Of a DNA stretch of 45,123 bases, positions 22,783 through 32,242 are shown one piece after another. The DNA lies in NCBI GenBank assembly GCA_013001465.1, contig JABDMM010000080.1, positions 1 to 45,123 on the forward strand, read 5' to 3'. The position numbers and the translations under genes are program-made. Under the pieces are notes generated by a model. The model was given only the letters and a program-made list of their open reading frames with translations. It had not been told where the DNA came from and searched no databases. How positions within the stretch are numbered: position 1 is the stretch's first letter; each line of letters starts with the position of its first letter. The stretch comes from Chitinophagales bacterium (lineage in GTDB: Bacteria > Bacteroidota > Bacteroidia > Chitinophagales > JABDMM01).

Positions 22783-24642
22783 ATGCGTTTTTACTTATTG
22801 GTTCTTTTAATAGCAACTGCTTTCAATTGTAGTGGTCAATTTACGTTGGATTCCACGATACTGGATACCACTGTAATATATTCAGGCCTGGACATCCCGT
22901 GGGAATTAAAGTATGGCCCTGATGATCATCTGTGGGTTAACGAGAGATACGGTAAGATCCAGAGAATTAATCCTCAAAACAAGCAAGGAAGTACAATATT
23001 AGATCTGACACCAACGATCTGGGCAAGTTTTGAAGCCGGTCTGCTCGGTATGGACTTTCACCCTGATTTTCCGGATTCTCCTTTCGTCTTTATCATCTAT
23101 TCATATGGAAATGCAGTTGATAACCATATGAAAATCGAGAGGTATAGATTTGATGGGAAGGTCCTTATGAATCCAGTATTAGTTTTCGACAGCATAGGCT
23201 CAGCTATCAACCATAACGGTTCCCGTATGGTTATAGGAACAGATCGTAAGTTATATTTTACTACAGGGGATTTGATGGATAAAAGCTTACCTCAGGATCT
23301 TCAATCATATAATGGTAAAGTGCTGAGAATTAATCTCAAAGGGACAATTCCAGACGACAATCCCTTCCCAGGAAGCCCTATATGGTCATATGGTCACAGG
23401 AATGCACAGGGTATCACCATAGGTCCCGACAAGAGGATCTATATGACCGAACATGGCGATATCAGTGATGATGAATTTCAAGTCTTAGTAAAAGGTGGTA
23501 ATTATGGATGGCCCGATATCGAAGGATATTGTGATGATCCTGATGAAATGTCTTATTGTGGCAATCCTGCCAATGTATATCCAAAGTACATCTGGACTCC
23601 AACTATTGCACCCTCAGATCTCATATACTATGATCACAGTGCAATCCCGGAATTCAAGAACAGGTTTATTATAGCGACTCTGAAAACAAAAAAACTGATT
23701 GCATTGAAATCTTCGAAAGGCGCTCAGAGTCAGATCTTAAATGAGAGGGACTATCTGGAAAACAACCTGGGGAGGATCAGGGACATTTGTTTTTCACCTG
23801 ATGGCCGTATCTATTTAGCATTGAACGGACAAACATACTTCAATTCAAATCCCTTCACACACACTATTGTTGAGCTTAAAAATTCTGACTATGAGAAGTG
23901 CAGACCTGTGGAAGGGTTAAAAGTGGATCCACTGTCTTTTAGCAGCGTCAAACTACAGTGGGATGCTTCCCCGGATGCAATTGATTATCTTATCAAGGGA
24001 AAGCAGGAAGGCGGGAACTGGATCTTTGTCAACTCTAACACACCTTCTTTTCAAGTCAATGCCTTGGATCCTAAAGCAAAATATATCTGGAAAGTAGGGA
24101 GCATCTGTATTGGAGATACTAATTTTTCTAAGACGGATACTTTTCAAATTGAAAATTTAATCGAGTGCAGACCGCCCGCAAATGTATGGACAAGCAACAT
24201 CAGCGGGAATTCTGCAAAATTGAATTGGGCTGCAGCAAACTATGTGCATACATATAGAATTTATGGTCAGATCGCAGGCGATCCTGGAATTATTAAATTA
24301 TATTTTCCAGACTATATATCTTCCTATAATGCATCGGGTCTAAGTCAGGGAGTTACTTATTCATGGGCAGTTCAAAGTATTTGCAATTCAAATCCACAAA
24401 TAGTATCCAAGTTAAGCCAGATAACGAGTTTTTCGACACAGAATGTGTCCCAAAAGGAAGAATTCAATAAAAAGAGCGATGTTGAAGTATATGGATTAAA
24501 TGGTTCAAAACTATTTTCTGGAAGAGATTTGAGCGTAAATGACCTGAATGAATTACTGAGAGAATTGAGCTCAGGACTATATATAATCAAGCTTGAAACG
24601 AACAGAAATGTTGAAATTATTAAGCACTTTCAGCATTTTTAA
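22783..24642 (+). CDS. paralogue: sugar dehydrogenase-like protein with FN3 domains and shortened T9SS tail
   Basis: 619 residues from ATG 22783; a GTG four codons earlier is in frame. Signal peptide 1-18. The propeller (about 25-370) matches the preceding protein motif by motif, including Gly-Leu-Asp-Ile-Pro-Trp-Glu, Asn-Glu-Arg-Tyr-Gly-Lys, Gly-His-Arg-Asn-Ala-Gln-Gly and Thr-Glu-His-Gly. Two FN3-like domains (about 370-460, 465-555) follow, against three in its neighbour. The C-terminus has only the second half of a sorting domain: Val-Tyr-Gly-Leu-Asn-Gly-Ser-Lys and Ser-Ser-Gly-Leu-Tyr-Ile-Ile-Lys are there, but no Asn-Pro strand. The pair looks like a tandem duplication followed by divergence and domain loss. 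Confidence 0.85.
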   Translation: MRFYLLVLLIATAFNCSGQFTLDSTILDTTVIYSGLDIPWELKYGPDDHLWVNERYGKIQRINPQNKQGSTILDLTPTIWASFEAGLLGMDFHPDFPDSPFVFIIYSYGNAVDNHMKIERYRFDGKVLMNPVLVFDSIGSAINHNGSRMVIGTDRKLYFTTGDLMDKSLPQDLQSYNGKVLRINLKGTIPDDNPFPGSPIWSYGHRNAQGITIGPDKRIYMTEHGDISDDEFQVLVKGGNYGWPDIEGYCDDPDEMSYCGNPANVYPKYIWTPTIAPSDLIYYDHSAIPEFKNRFIIATLKTKKLIALKSSKGAQSQILNERDYLENNLGRIRDICFSPDGRIYLALNGQTYFNSNPFTHTIVELKNSDYEKCRPVEGLKVDPLSFSSVKLQWDASPDAIDYLIKGKQEGGNWIFVNSNTPSFQVNALDPKAKYIWKVGSICIGDTNFSKTDTFQIENLIECRPPANVWTSNISGNSAKLNWAAANYVHTYRIYGQIAGDPGIIKLYFPDYISSYNASGLSQGVTYSWAVQSICNSNPQIVSKLSQITSFSTQNVSQKEEFNKKSDVEVYGLNGSKLFSGRDLSVNDLNELLRELSSGLYIIKLETNRNVEIIKHFQHF

Positions 24643-24738
24643 ACTAGAGGCATTATAAATAATGCTATCTTAAATATATGTTTTAGCTAAAAAATCACTA
24701 TTTTCAAGATTATAATTTTTAAATCAAAACCCTAAAAT

Positions 24739-26400
24739 ATGAGAAGATTACTTACTCTACTATTGATTTTTACGATCGTAAGTACGACAGTTGATGCTCA
24801 GGTTTGTACACCTGATACCAACGTAACAAGTGCAGGAATAACTCCTGATATACTTCCTCTTGCGGTCGAAGGTATCCCTTATGATGTGAGTGCAACTATA
24901 CTTGTGCCTGCGGATACAATGATTCCCGGTGTACCGGTTCCTGCAACTATCAACTTTTTTAGATTGGATGCCGCTATAGGTTTACCATCTTGGTTGAATA
25001 TTGCCTGTGTTCCAGCGAATTGTCAGTTCCCTCCGGGATACAGTTGTGTAAGAATTACCGGGCAACCTCCATTGGGTAAGGCTGGTAAGTACAAATTACG
25101 GTTCTTGATCACATTGAACGTCACTGTTCCAAACTTTGGTACACTTGAGTTCCCAGATACAATTGACGGGTACTTCGTTAATGTAGTTGAGCTTTGCGAA
25201 CCAGACACAACACAGCAATCTACAGGTATTAGTCCGGATACGTTACCTCCTTTATGTACAAACAGAGATTATATCGTTTGTGCTACTGTAACAATACCTC
25301 CGGATACAACTATCCCTGGTGTTCCTGTTCCGGCTACAATTAATTATTTCAGATTAGATAGTGTTCAGGGACTTCCGGAATGGATACAATACTCTTGTAA
25401 CCCATTGAATTGTACATTCCCTCCAGGACAACATTGCATTAAGATCGCCGGTTGTCCACCTTGTGGTTCACAGGGCAGGTATGATGTGCTGTTCTTTATT
25501 ACTCTGAATGTCACCATTCCGCTTGTCGGAACATTAGAATTCCCTGATACTGTTCAAGGATATTACTTTGACGTGAATCCGGAGAATGAAGCAATAAACA
25601 TTCAGACAAAGAAAGCTACTTTAACATGGAAGAGCACTCCTGGAGCTACAGGACATCAGATCATGGGTGGACAGCTTGGCTCGCCTCCTATTATGATCAA
25701 TACAGGTAGTGCCACTTCTCTTGTAGCTACCGGCCTTGTACAAGGTCAGTGTTACTATTGGAGAGTGAGACCTACTGCTGGTGGTCAAGTTGGCGAATGG
25801 TCTTGCTGGGATACATTCTACACTTGTGCTCCTCCAACTGGATTGACTGTAACTAATTTGACAAATACTACAGCTACATTGAACTGGAATTCCGGGCCTG
25901 CAAATGTATCTTCTGTTGTTGCAGGAAGACCTAACCCTGGTGGACCTAGCTCAATAGTTACTCTTAATGCAGGGACGAACACTTCATTAAACGTTTCAGG
26001 GCTTGTCGCTTGCCAAGAGTATGTTTGGACTGTATACGGAAATTGTGAAGGTGGTGGTGCATCAAATATTGCAACTCCAAACTTCTTTACTACAACCGGT
26101 TGTCCTGCTAAAGGTGATCTGTCAATGCTTAATACTATTCCTGGATCTGTCGCGGTTGAACTTGCGCCAAATCCTGCTACGGAGACTGTTAAAGTTTTGA
26201 TTGCCGGATTAGAAGATCAGGCCAGCGTTAATGTTGAGATCTATGATATGACTGGTAAGCTAGTTTCAGGATATAATCTTGATGCTGCTCCTTATATGAG
26301 TGAACTCCAAATTAATACCAGCGATTTCGCCAACGGTGTTTATCAAGTGATAACTACTACAGGTGCAACTACTGATATTCAAAAACTTATTATCAAATAA
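24739..26400 (+). CDS. T9SS-exported protein with two Ig-like repeats and two FN3 domains
   Basis: 553 residues. Signal peptide (1-21), two tandem domains of about 130 residues (22-152, 153-282), two FN3-like domains (about 283-372, 373-455) and a type A T9SS sorting domain (about 470-553, Leu-Ala-Pro-Asn-Pro-Ala then Gly-Val-Tyr-Gln-Val). The tandem domains resemble putative-Ig (He_PIG-like) modules: each has Pro-Gly-Val-Pro-Val-Pro-Ala-Thr-Ile-Asn, Gly-Leu-Pro-x-Trp and Gly-Thr-Leu-Glu-Phe-Pro-Asp-Thr, plus paired cysteines likely to be disulfides. No catalytic residues are seen, so it is probably an adhesin or structural surface protein. The gene ends at a bidirectional terminator. Confidence 0.85.
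   Translation: MRRLLTLLLIFTIVSTTVDAQVCTPDTNVTSAGITPDILPLAVEGIPYDVSATILVPADTMIPGVPVPATINFFRLDAAIGLPSWLNIACVPANCQFPPGYSCVRITGQPPLGKAGKYKLRFLITLNVTVPNFGTLEFPDTIDGYFVNVVELCEPDTTQQSTGISPDTLPPLCTNRDYIVCATVTIPPDTTIPGVPVPATINYFRLDSVQGLPEWIQYSCNPLNCTFPPGQHCIKIAGCPPCGSQGRYDVLFFITLNVTIPLVGTLEFPDTVQGYYFDVNPENEAINIQTKKATLTWKSTPGATGHQIMGGQLGSPPIMINTGSATSLVATGLVQGQCYYWRVRPTAGGQVGEWSCWDTFYTCAPPTGLTVTNLTNTTATLNWNSGPANVSSVVAGRPNPGGPSSIVTLNAGTNTSLNVSGLVACQEYVWTVYGNCEGGGASNIATPNFFTTTGCPAKGDLSMLNTIPGSVAVELAPNPATETVKVLIAGLEDQASVNVEIYDMTGKLVSGYNLDAAPYMSELQINTSDFANGVYQVITTTGATTDIQKLIIK
24802..25584 (+). repeat. intragenic duplication of a 130-codon domain
   Basis: Two in-frame units, 24802-25194 and 25195-25584, encode clearly homologous domains (about half the residues identical by eye). 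The nucleotide copies have diverged, so this is an old duplication. Confidence 0.7.
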
Positions 26401-26420
26401 GTTTAGGAGAAAACTAAGAA

Positions 26421-26452
26421 AAAAGCCACTTCATTTTGGAGTGGCTTTTTTT
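26421..26452. terminator. bidirectional intrinsic terminator
   Basis: A stem AAAAGCCACT/AGTGGCTTTT, extended at the loop, has a T run on each strand (seven on plus, six on minus). It lies between the converging T9SS cargo gene (ends 26400) and purD (ends 26454). Confidence 0.9.
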
Positions 26453-26453
26453 A

Positions 26454-27713
26454 TTATAAAAACTCATAGCCAATATCCTTCCTGAAATACTTGTTCTCAA
26501 AGGATATCTGATTTGCAGTATGGTAAGTCTTTGCTAATGCTTCTCTAAGATTAGAATCCAGAGAAGATACCATCATTACTCTACCACCAGAACTTTTAAG
26601 AGATCCTTCCTTTTTAGTTCCGGCATGAAAGATGATGCTGCCATCAATAGTCTCGAAATTAGAGATCTCTAAGTTTTTCTTGTACTTCTCAGGATATCCT
26701 CCAGAAGCCAGCACTACAGTAGCGCAATAGTCCTTGCTGATCTGCAGATCATAATTTGATAATGTATTGGTTTTAATAGCGATGAACAGTTCCAGCAGAT
26801 CAGAATTAATTCTAGGTAATATAACTTCCGTTTCCGGATCTCCTAACCTGCAATTGTATTCTATGACATAAGGCTCTCCGCCAACTTCGATCAAACCGAA
26901 AAAGACAAAACCCTGATAGTGGATATTCTCCTTTTCGAAACCTGCAATTGTAGGATCGACAACCTTCCGGATCACTTTTTCCATCAACTTTTCATCAACG
27001 AACGGAGCTGGTGAAATGGCACCCATCCCCCCGGTATTCAATCCAGTATCACCTTCGCCAATTCTTTTATAATCTTTTGCATTCGGTAATAACACATATT
27101 CTTTACCATCGGTGAGAGCAAATACTGAGAATTCAAGACCACTTAAAAATTCTTCTATAATTACTGTTTCGCTGGCTTCACCAAAACGTCCATCTAGTAA
27201 CTCCTTAAGCTGAATTTTAGCTTCGTTCTTATCTTCGAGTATCAGAACTCCTTTACCGGCTGCCAGTCCGTCAGCTTTAAGAACAATTGGAGTTGTCGAG
27301 TCATCTATGTGCTTATAAGCCTCGTCTATATTAGACTTTTCTACTTCCAGATATCCTGCTGTAGGGATTCCTTGCCTAATCATAAACTCTTTTGCAAACT
27401 TTTTACTCCCTTCCAACATCGCTCCATTTTTATTCGGACCGATAACCACCAGATCAGGAATTCCGGCCATTGCATCTGTAATTCCAGCTACCAAAGGGAT
27501 TTCCGGCCCAACTACCAATAGTGTAATATTTTCTTTTTCAATAAATTCCTGCACGTTTTTGAAGTCGAGAATGTCCAGATCAACATTTTCGCCTTCTAAC
27601 TGAGTGCCACCATTTCCAGGTGCTATGAAAAGCTTTGTGCACATTGGACTCTGCTTTATTTTCCATGCAAGTGCATGTTCTCTACCACCGGAACCAAGAA
27701 CCAGAATTCTCAT
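26454..27713 (-). CDS. purD: phosphoribosylamine-glycine ligase
   Basis: 419 residues, the family's usual length. It makes glycinamide ribonucleotide from phosphoribosylamine, glycine and ATP in purine synthesis. Seen: N-terminal Val-Leu-Gly-Ser-Gly-Gly-Arg-Glu-His-Ala (5-14), an ATP-grasp core with Leu-Lys-Ala-Asp-Gly-Leu-Ala-Ala-Gly-Lys-Gly-Val, Gly-Gly-Met-Gly-Ala-Ile and the Glu-Tyr-Asn-Cys-Arg-x-Gly-Asp-Pro-Glu metal site. It is monocistronic and divergent from secA. Confidence 0.97.
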   Translation of the reverse strand: MRILVLGSGGREHALAWKIKQSPMCTKLFIAPGNGGTQLEGENVDLDILDFKNVQEFIEKENITLLVVGPEIPLVAGITDAMAGIPDLVVIGPNKNGAMLEGSKKFAKEFMIRQGIPTAGYLEVEKSNIDEAYKHIDDSTTPIVLKADGLAAGKGVLILEDKNEAKIQLKELLDGRFGEASETVIIEEFLSGLEFSVFALTDGKEYVLLPNAKDYKRIGEGDTGLNTGGMGAISPAPFVDEKLMEKVIRKVVDPTIAGFEKENIHYQGFVFFGLIEVGGEPYVIEYNCRLGDPETEVILPRINSDLLELFIAIKTNTLSNYDLQISKDYCATVVLASGGYPEKYKKNLEISNFETIDGSIIFHAGTKKEGSLKSSGGRVMMVSSLDSNLREALAKTYHTANQISFENKYFRKDIGYEFL

Positions 27714-27848
27714 AAAACTTTAATTTAGATGCTAATTTGTCAATTCAAATGAAGAAATGTGCAATAAACTGCCAAATTCTGTAAAAATTTAGGTTGGAAT
27801 GCTATTTGAGTTAAAGGAAATCTCAAATTATTTGGAATAAATAAGTCT

Positions 27849-27856
27849 TATTTTTG
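27849..27856 (+). promoter_or_regulatory. -7 box of secA
   Basis: TATTTTTG matches TAnnTTTG, 27 bases before the secA ATG. No TTG at the right upstream distance was found. Confidence 0.5.
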
Positions 27857-27883
27857 TTATTACTTAAAATCAGATAGAACACA

Positions 27884-30800
27884 ATGGCGATCGGAGATAT
27901 ATTTGGAAAATTATTTGGAAGCAAACATTTAAAGGATATTAAGGGATTAAGTCCTTTAGTCGACCAGATCAATGGAGAATGGAATTCATTGCAGCAGAAC
28001 TCTCATGATGAGTTGAGAAATAAAACACACGAATTCAGAGAGATAATAAAAGAAGGGTTAAAAGAGATCACGTCTCAGATAGATGCTTTAAATCAAGGAA
28101 TCGAGGATGACCCCGATATGGATGTCGACCTTAAAGAAAAAACTTACCTGCAGATCGATAAACTTATCGAGGAAAAAGATGATCAGCTAGAGAAAATTCT
28201 TGATAACATCTTACCTAAGGCGTTTGCTGTCGTTAAGGAGACCGCAAACAGATTCATGCATAATAAAGAGATCGAGGTCACTGCTACTGATCTCGATCGG
28301 GATCTTGCTGTCGATAAAGAAAATATAATTATTAAAGGCGATAAAGCCATTTACCAAAATGAGTGGATGGCCGCTGGTAGTTTGATCCAGTGGAACATGC
28401 TACACTATGATGTTCAGCTCATCGGTGGTATTGTTCTTCACCAGGGTAAAATTGCAGAGATGGCGACAGGTGAAGGTAAAACGCTAGTTGCAACCCTACC
28501 TACCTATTTGAATGGACTATCCGGAGATGGAGTTCATATTGTAACGGTAAACGATTATTTGGCGCGAAGAGACAGTGAATGGATGGCTCCAATTCTTAAC
28601 TTTCTTGGTCTAACAGTAGATTGTATAGATAAGTATAAACCCCATTCTGAAGATAGAATAGCAGCTTACAATGCGGATGTTACCTACGGAACAAATAACG
28701 AATTTGGCTTCGATTATCTAAGGGATAATATGGTGAGAAACCCCGATGAACTTGTTCAGGGTAAACTGCATTTTGCAATGGTCGATGAGGTGGATTCTGT
28801 ACTTGTCGATGACGCGAGAACTCCTTTGATTATTTCCGGTCCAGTTGAGACTAGTAATGATAAGCAGTTCTATGACATGAAGCCGCGGATCCAAAAATTG
28901 TATGATGTTCAGAAAAAACTGGTTTCCCAATATATAGCAGATGCGAAACGTCTTATTGCTGAAGGCAATGATGGACCCAAGGAAGGCGAAGGTGGACTGG
29001 CATTACTGCGAGCACACCGTGCATTGCCAAGAACTAAACCACTCATAAAATATCTGAGTGAGCCTGGAATTAAACAAATACTTCAGAAAACGGAGAATTA
29101 CTATTTGCAGGAACAGGCAAAGAATATGCCTTTGGTCGATGATCAGCTTTATTTTGTGATCGATGAGAAAAATAATACTGTTGAGTTATCCGATAAAGGA
29201 GTTGATCTGATCACCACAGAAAATGAAGAAGCAAGTTTCTTCATCATGCCGGATGTTGGGGCGGAGATTGCAGATATCGAAAAATCAGAATTCTCAGACG
29301 AAGAGAAGATCGAAAAGAAGGATAAGCTTATGCAGGATTTTGCGATTAAGTCTGAAAGGATCCACACACTAAATCAATTGCTGAAGTCATACTCATTATT
29401 CGAGAAAGACATCGATTATGTGGTGATGGATGGCAAGGTGAAGATCGTCGACGAGAATACCGGTAGGATAATGGAAGGGAGAAGATATTCTGATGGTCTG
29501 CATCAGGCGATCGAAGCCAAGGAAAATGTCAAAGTAGAAGCTCCATCGCAGACTTTTGCGACGGTTACTTTGCAGAATTACTTCAGGATGTACCACAAAC
29601 TGGCGGGTATGACCGGAACAGCGGAAACAGAAGCCAGCGAATTCTGGGATATTTATAAACTCGATGTTGTCGTTATTCCTACGAACAGACCTATAGTAAG
29701 AGATGACAGGGAAGATCTTGTCTTCCGAACAACCAGAGAAAAGTATAATGCGATCATCGATGATGTAGTTGAAATGGCGGAAAGTGGAAGACCCGTTTTG
29801 GTAGGTACTACTTCCGTAGAGGTTTCTGAGTTGATCGCAAGAATGTTGAAGCGAAAAAATATTCCGCATAATGTCCTGAATGCAAAGCAGCATCAGCGAG
29901 AAGCGGATATCGTTGCCACAGCAGGTCAGGGAGGAGCAGTAACTATCGCCACAAATATGGCAGGTAGGGGAACAGATATCAAGATCAATAAACAGGTAAT
30001 AAATGCAGGTGGTCTTGGGATCATCGGATCCGAGCGTCATGAATCCAGAAGGATCGATAGACAGCTTAGAGGTAGAGCAGGCCGACAAGGAGACCCGGGT
30101 TCCAGTCAGTTCTATGTTTCTCTCGAGGATAACCTCATGAGATTGTTTGGCTCCGAAAGGATAGCAAAAGTGATGGATCGACTTGGCTACAAAGAGGGGG
30201 AAGTAATTCAGCACTCGATGATCACCAAATCCATCGAAAGGGCTCAGAGAAAAGTCGAGGAAAATAACTTCGGTATAAGAAAGCGGTTGCTGGAATATGA
30301 TGATGTCATGAACACTCAAAGAGAGGTGATCTATAAGAAAAGAAAGCATGCGCTCTTTGGAGAAAGACTGTCTCTGGATATCATGAATACATTCTATGAC
30401 CTCTGTGAAGAGCTCATCGATACCTTTAGAGAAGAAGGAAACTATGAAGAGTTTAAGCTGAATGTGATCAGATATTTTGCGATCGATACCACGATCTCTC
30501 AGGATGAATTTTTTGCCGGCTCGTTGGATTCAGTTACCAAAGATCTGTTCCATGAAGTTCAGAGTGCATACAAGAGAAAGTGCGATGCGATGGTAAAAAC
30601 TTCTTTCCCGGTATTTCAGAATATTCATAAAAATCGTGGAGAAACGGTAAAGCAGGTAGTTGTTCCAATATCTGATGGTTCGAAAGGACTTCAAATATTA
30701 GTAGACCTAGAGAAAACAATGGATTCGAATGGCCGGGAGCTGATCCGATCTTTCGAAAAAAGCATTTCTTTAGCACTGTTAGATGATGCCTGGAAGGAGC

Positions 30801-31198
30801 ATCTGAGAAAAATGGACGATCTGAAGCAGGAGGTTCAAGCAGCGGTTTACGAGCAGAAAGACCCATTATTGATCTATAAGCTCGAAGCGTATAACCTCTT
30901 TAAAATGATGATCAGTGAAGTGAACAGATCGATAACTGCATTCTTATTCAAAGGGAATATACCGGTTCAGGACCCAAGTCAGGTTCATGAAGGAAACAGG
31001 CAAAAGACGAACCTTTCCGGAATGAAAACTTCACGGGAAGATAAAGCACTAGCGACTCCGAACCAGAATGGTGGTCCGCCAAGGAGAGATGAGAAAAAAT
31101 TGGAGCCTGTTCGTGTTGGAGCAAAAGTTGGAAGAAATGATCCCTGTCCATGTGGAAGTGGTAAGAAGTATAAAAAGTGCCACGGGGCTAACGGATAA
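27884..31198 (+). CDS. secA: preprotein translocase ATPase SecA
   Basis: 1104 residues; about 200 longer than E. coli SecA, as is normal in Bacteroidota. Motor domains: Met-Ala-Thr-Gly-Glu-Gly-Lys-Thr (Walker A, about 193-200), [12 protein letters not shown] (Walker B region, about 299-310), and [10 protein letters not shown] in the second RecA lobe. An insertion of about 100 residues, rich in Glu and Lys, interrupts the preprotein-crosslinking domain (about 330-430). The C-terminus is the zinc finger [13 protein letters not shown]. It drives Sec export, including the signal-peptide proteins of this window. deoC starts one base after its stop. Confidence 0.97.
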   Translation: MAIGDIFGKLFGSKHLKDIKGLSPLVDQINGEWNSLQQNSHDELRNKTHEFREIIKEGLKEITSQIDALNQGIEDDPDMDVDLKEKTYLQIDKLIEEKDDQLEKILDNILPKAFAVVKETANRFMHNKEIEVTATDLDRDLAVDKENIIIKGDKAIYQNEWMAAGSLIQWNMLHYDVQLIGGIVLHQGKIAEMATGEGKTLVATLPTYLNGLSGDGVHIVTVNDYLARRDSEWMAPILNFLGLTVDCIDKYKPHSEDRIAAYNADVTYGTNNEFGFDYLRDNMVRNPDELVQGKLHFAMVDEVDSVLVDDARTPLIISGPVETSNDKQFYDMKPRIQKLYDVQKKLVSQYIADAKRLIAEGNDGPKEGEGGLALLRAHRALPRTKPLIKYLSEPGIKQILQKTENYYLQEQAKNMPLVDDQLYFVIDEKNNTVELSDKGVDLITTENEEASFFIMPDVGAEIADIEKSEFSDEEKIEKKDKLMQDFAIKSERIHTLNQLLKSYSLFEKDIDYVVMDGKVKIVDENTGRIMEGRRYSDGLHQAIEAKENVKVEAPSQTFATVTLQNYFRMYHKLAGMTGTAETEASEFWDIYKLDVVVIPTNRPIVRDDREDLVFRTTREKYNAIIDDVVEMAESGRPVLVGTTSVEVSELIARMLKRKNIPHNVLNAKQHQREADIVATAGQGGAVTIATNMAGRGTDIKINKQVINAGGLGIIGSERHESRRIDRQLRGRAGRQGDPGSSQFYVSLEDNLMRLFGSERIAKVMDRLGYKEGEVIQHSMITKSIERAQRKVEENNFGIRKRLLEYDDVMNTQREVIYKKRKHALFGERLSLDIMNTFYDLCEELIDTFREEGNYEEFKLNVIRYFAIDTTISQDEFFAGSLDSVTKDLFHEVQSAYKRKCDAMVKTSFPVFQNIHKNRGETVKQVVVPISDGSKGLQILVDLEKTMDSNGRELIRSFEKSISLALLDDAWKEHLRKMDDLKQEVQAAVYEQKDPLLIYKLEAYNLFKMMISEVNRSITAFLFKGNIPVQDPSQVHEGNRQKTNLSGMKTSREDKALATPNQNGGPPRRDEKKLEPVRVGAKVGRNDPCPCGSGKKYKKCHGANG

Positions 31199-31199
31199 A

Positions 31200-31856
31200 A
31201 TGATAACGACAGATAAAAAAATTACATCCAGGATTGATCACACTTTCCTGAAGGCAAATATTACAGGCAAGATCGTCGATTCTTTGTGCAAAGAAGCCGT
31301 CGAGTACGAATTTGCTTCGGTTTGTATACCACCCTATTTTGTTAAGAAAGCTGCGCAGATGCTCACAAATGAAAAGCCTCGTGTTTGTACTGTTGTTGGA
31401 TTTCCATTCGGATACTCCTGCACGCCTTCAAAGGTTGAAGAAGCAAGAAAAGCGATCGATGAGGGAGCAAATGAGATCGATATGGTTGTCAATTTAGCTG
31501 CAGTAAAAGATCAAAACTGGAACTTTGTGTTCAATGATCTTCAGACAGTGGCAGTACTCACACAGATGAGAGGAGCTTTAGTGAAGGTGATCATCGAGAC
31601 ACCTCTATTGGTCGATGATGAGATTAAGAAGTTGTGTGAGATCTGTATGAAGGTAAATGTAGATTATATCAAAACATGTACCGGGTTCGCCGGACCTGTA
31701 GAAATGGATAGCATTGAAGTGATCAAACATTATATCGATGATTCCATAAAAATAAAAGCTTCAGGAGGGATCAACTCTAAGTCTTTTGTCAACGAATTGA
31801 TCAATGCAGGTGTAAGTAGAATAGGAACCTCATCAGCAATAAAGATAATATCATGA
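31200..31856 (+). CDS. deoC: deoxyribose-phosphate aldolase
   Basis: 218 residues from ATG 31200; the frame stays open upstream only because it runs inside secA. TIM-barrel class I aldolase. The Schiff-base lysine is Lys158 in Tyr-Ile-Lys-Thr-Cys-Thr-Gly, and the second essential lysine is Lys186 in Ile-Lys-Ala-Ser-Gly-Gly. It splits 2-deoxyribose 5-phosphate to acetaldehyde and glyceraldehyde 3-phosphate in nucleoside salvage. The start lies one base after the secA stop, and its stop overlaps the SPOR gene start (ATGA). Confidence 0.95.
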   Translation: MITTDKKITSRIDHTFLKANITGKIVDSLCKEAVEYEFASVCIPPYFVKKAAQMLTNEKPRVCTVVGFPFGYSCTPSKVEEARKAIDEGANEIDMVVNLAAVKDQNWNFVFNDLQTVAVLTQMRGALVKVIIETPLLVDDEIKKLCEICMKVNVDYIKTCTGFAGPVEMDSIEVIKHYIDDSIKIKASGGINSKSFVNELINAGVSRIGTSSAIKIIS

Positions 31857-32242
31857 AAAATTATGTGCTAACAGCAATAATGATCTGCTTGAGTTTTTTA
31901 TTATTTGCTCAGGAGGAAAGAGGTTTGAAAGTGATACAGGATGAAAAAATAGATCACCTGATGAGAACTTACCAAAAAAAGAATTTGAGCAAAGAGACGG
32001 AAGATGGATATAGGATACAGGTCTTACTGAGCAACACGCGAGATGAGGTGAACAAGGCTAAAACAAAATTTTATGGGAGTTATCCTGATCTGAAATGTTA
32101 CATAGTTTATGATCAGCCGTATTATAAATTACGGGTAGGAGATTTTAAAAGTCGGATCGAGGCAAAGCGAATGCTTTTAAGCATAGCAAACAATTACCCA
32201 ACGGCTTTCATAGTAAACGATGAAATAAATGTCAGAAACTGA
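31853..32242 (+). CDS. exported SPOR-domain protein
   Basis: 129 residues. Signal peptide (1-19, ending Phe-Ala-Gln), a short charged helix, then a SPOR domain (about 50-125) with Tyr-Arg-Ile-Gln-Val-Leu-Leu and Tyr-Lys-Leu-Arg-Val-Gly-Asp-Phe-Lys. SPOR domains bind glycan strands lacking peptide stems at division sites, so this is probably a periplasmic peptidoglycan-binding protein. It overlaps deoC by 4 bases and the M20 gene by 14 bases. Confidence 0.87.
   Translation: MKNYVLTAIMICLSFLLFAQEERGLKVIQDEKIDHLMRTYQKKNLSKETEDGYRIQVLLSNTRDEVNKAKTKFYGSYPDLKCYIVYDQPYYKLRVGDFKSRIEAKRMLLSIANNYPTAFIVNDEINVRN

Noticed and set aside
24802-25584. Recent, phase-variable DNA repeat
   Set aside because: The two units are similar as proteins but clearly diverged as DNA, so slippage between them is unlikely.
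29396-30349. 317-codon open frame on the minus strand
   Set aside because: It lies wholly inside secA, opposite conserved motor motifs, and its translation has no domain pattern; it is a shadow of secA.
31068-31199. 44-codon N-terminal extension of deoC
   Set aside because: It overlaps the end of secA in another frame and DeoC proteins begin at the ATG at 31200.
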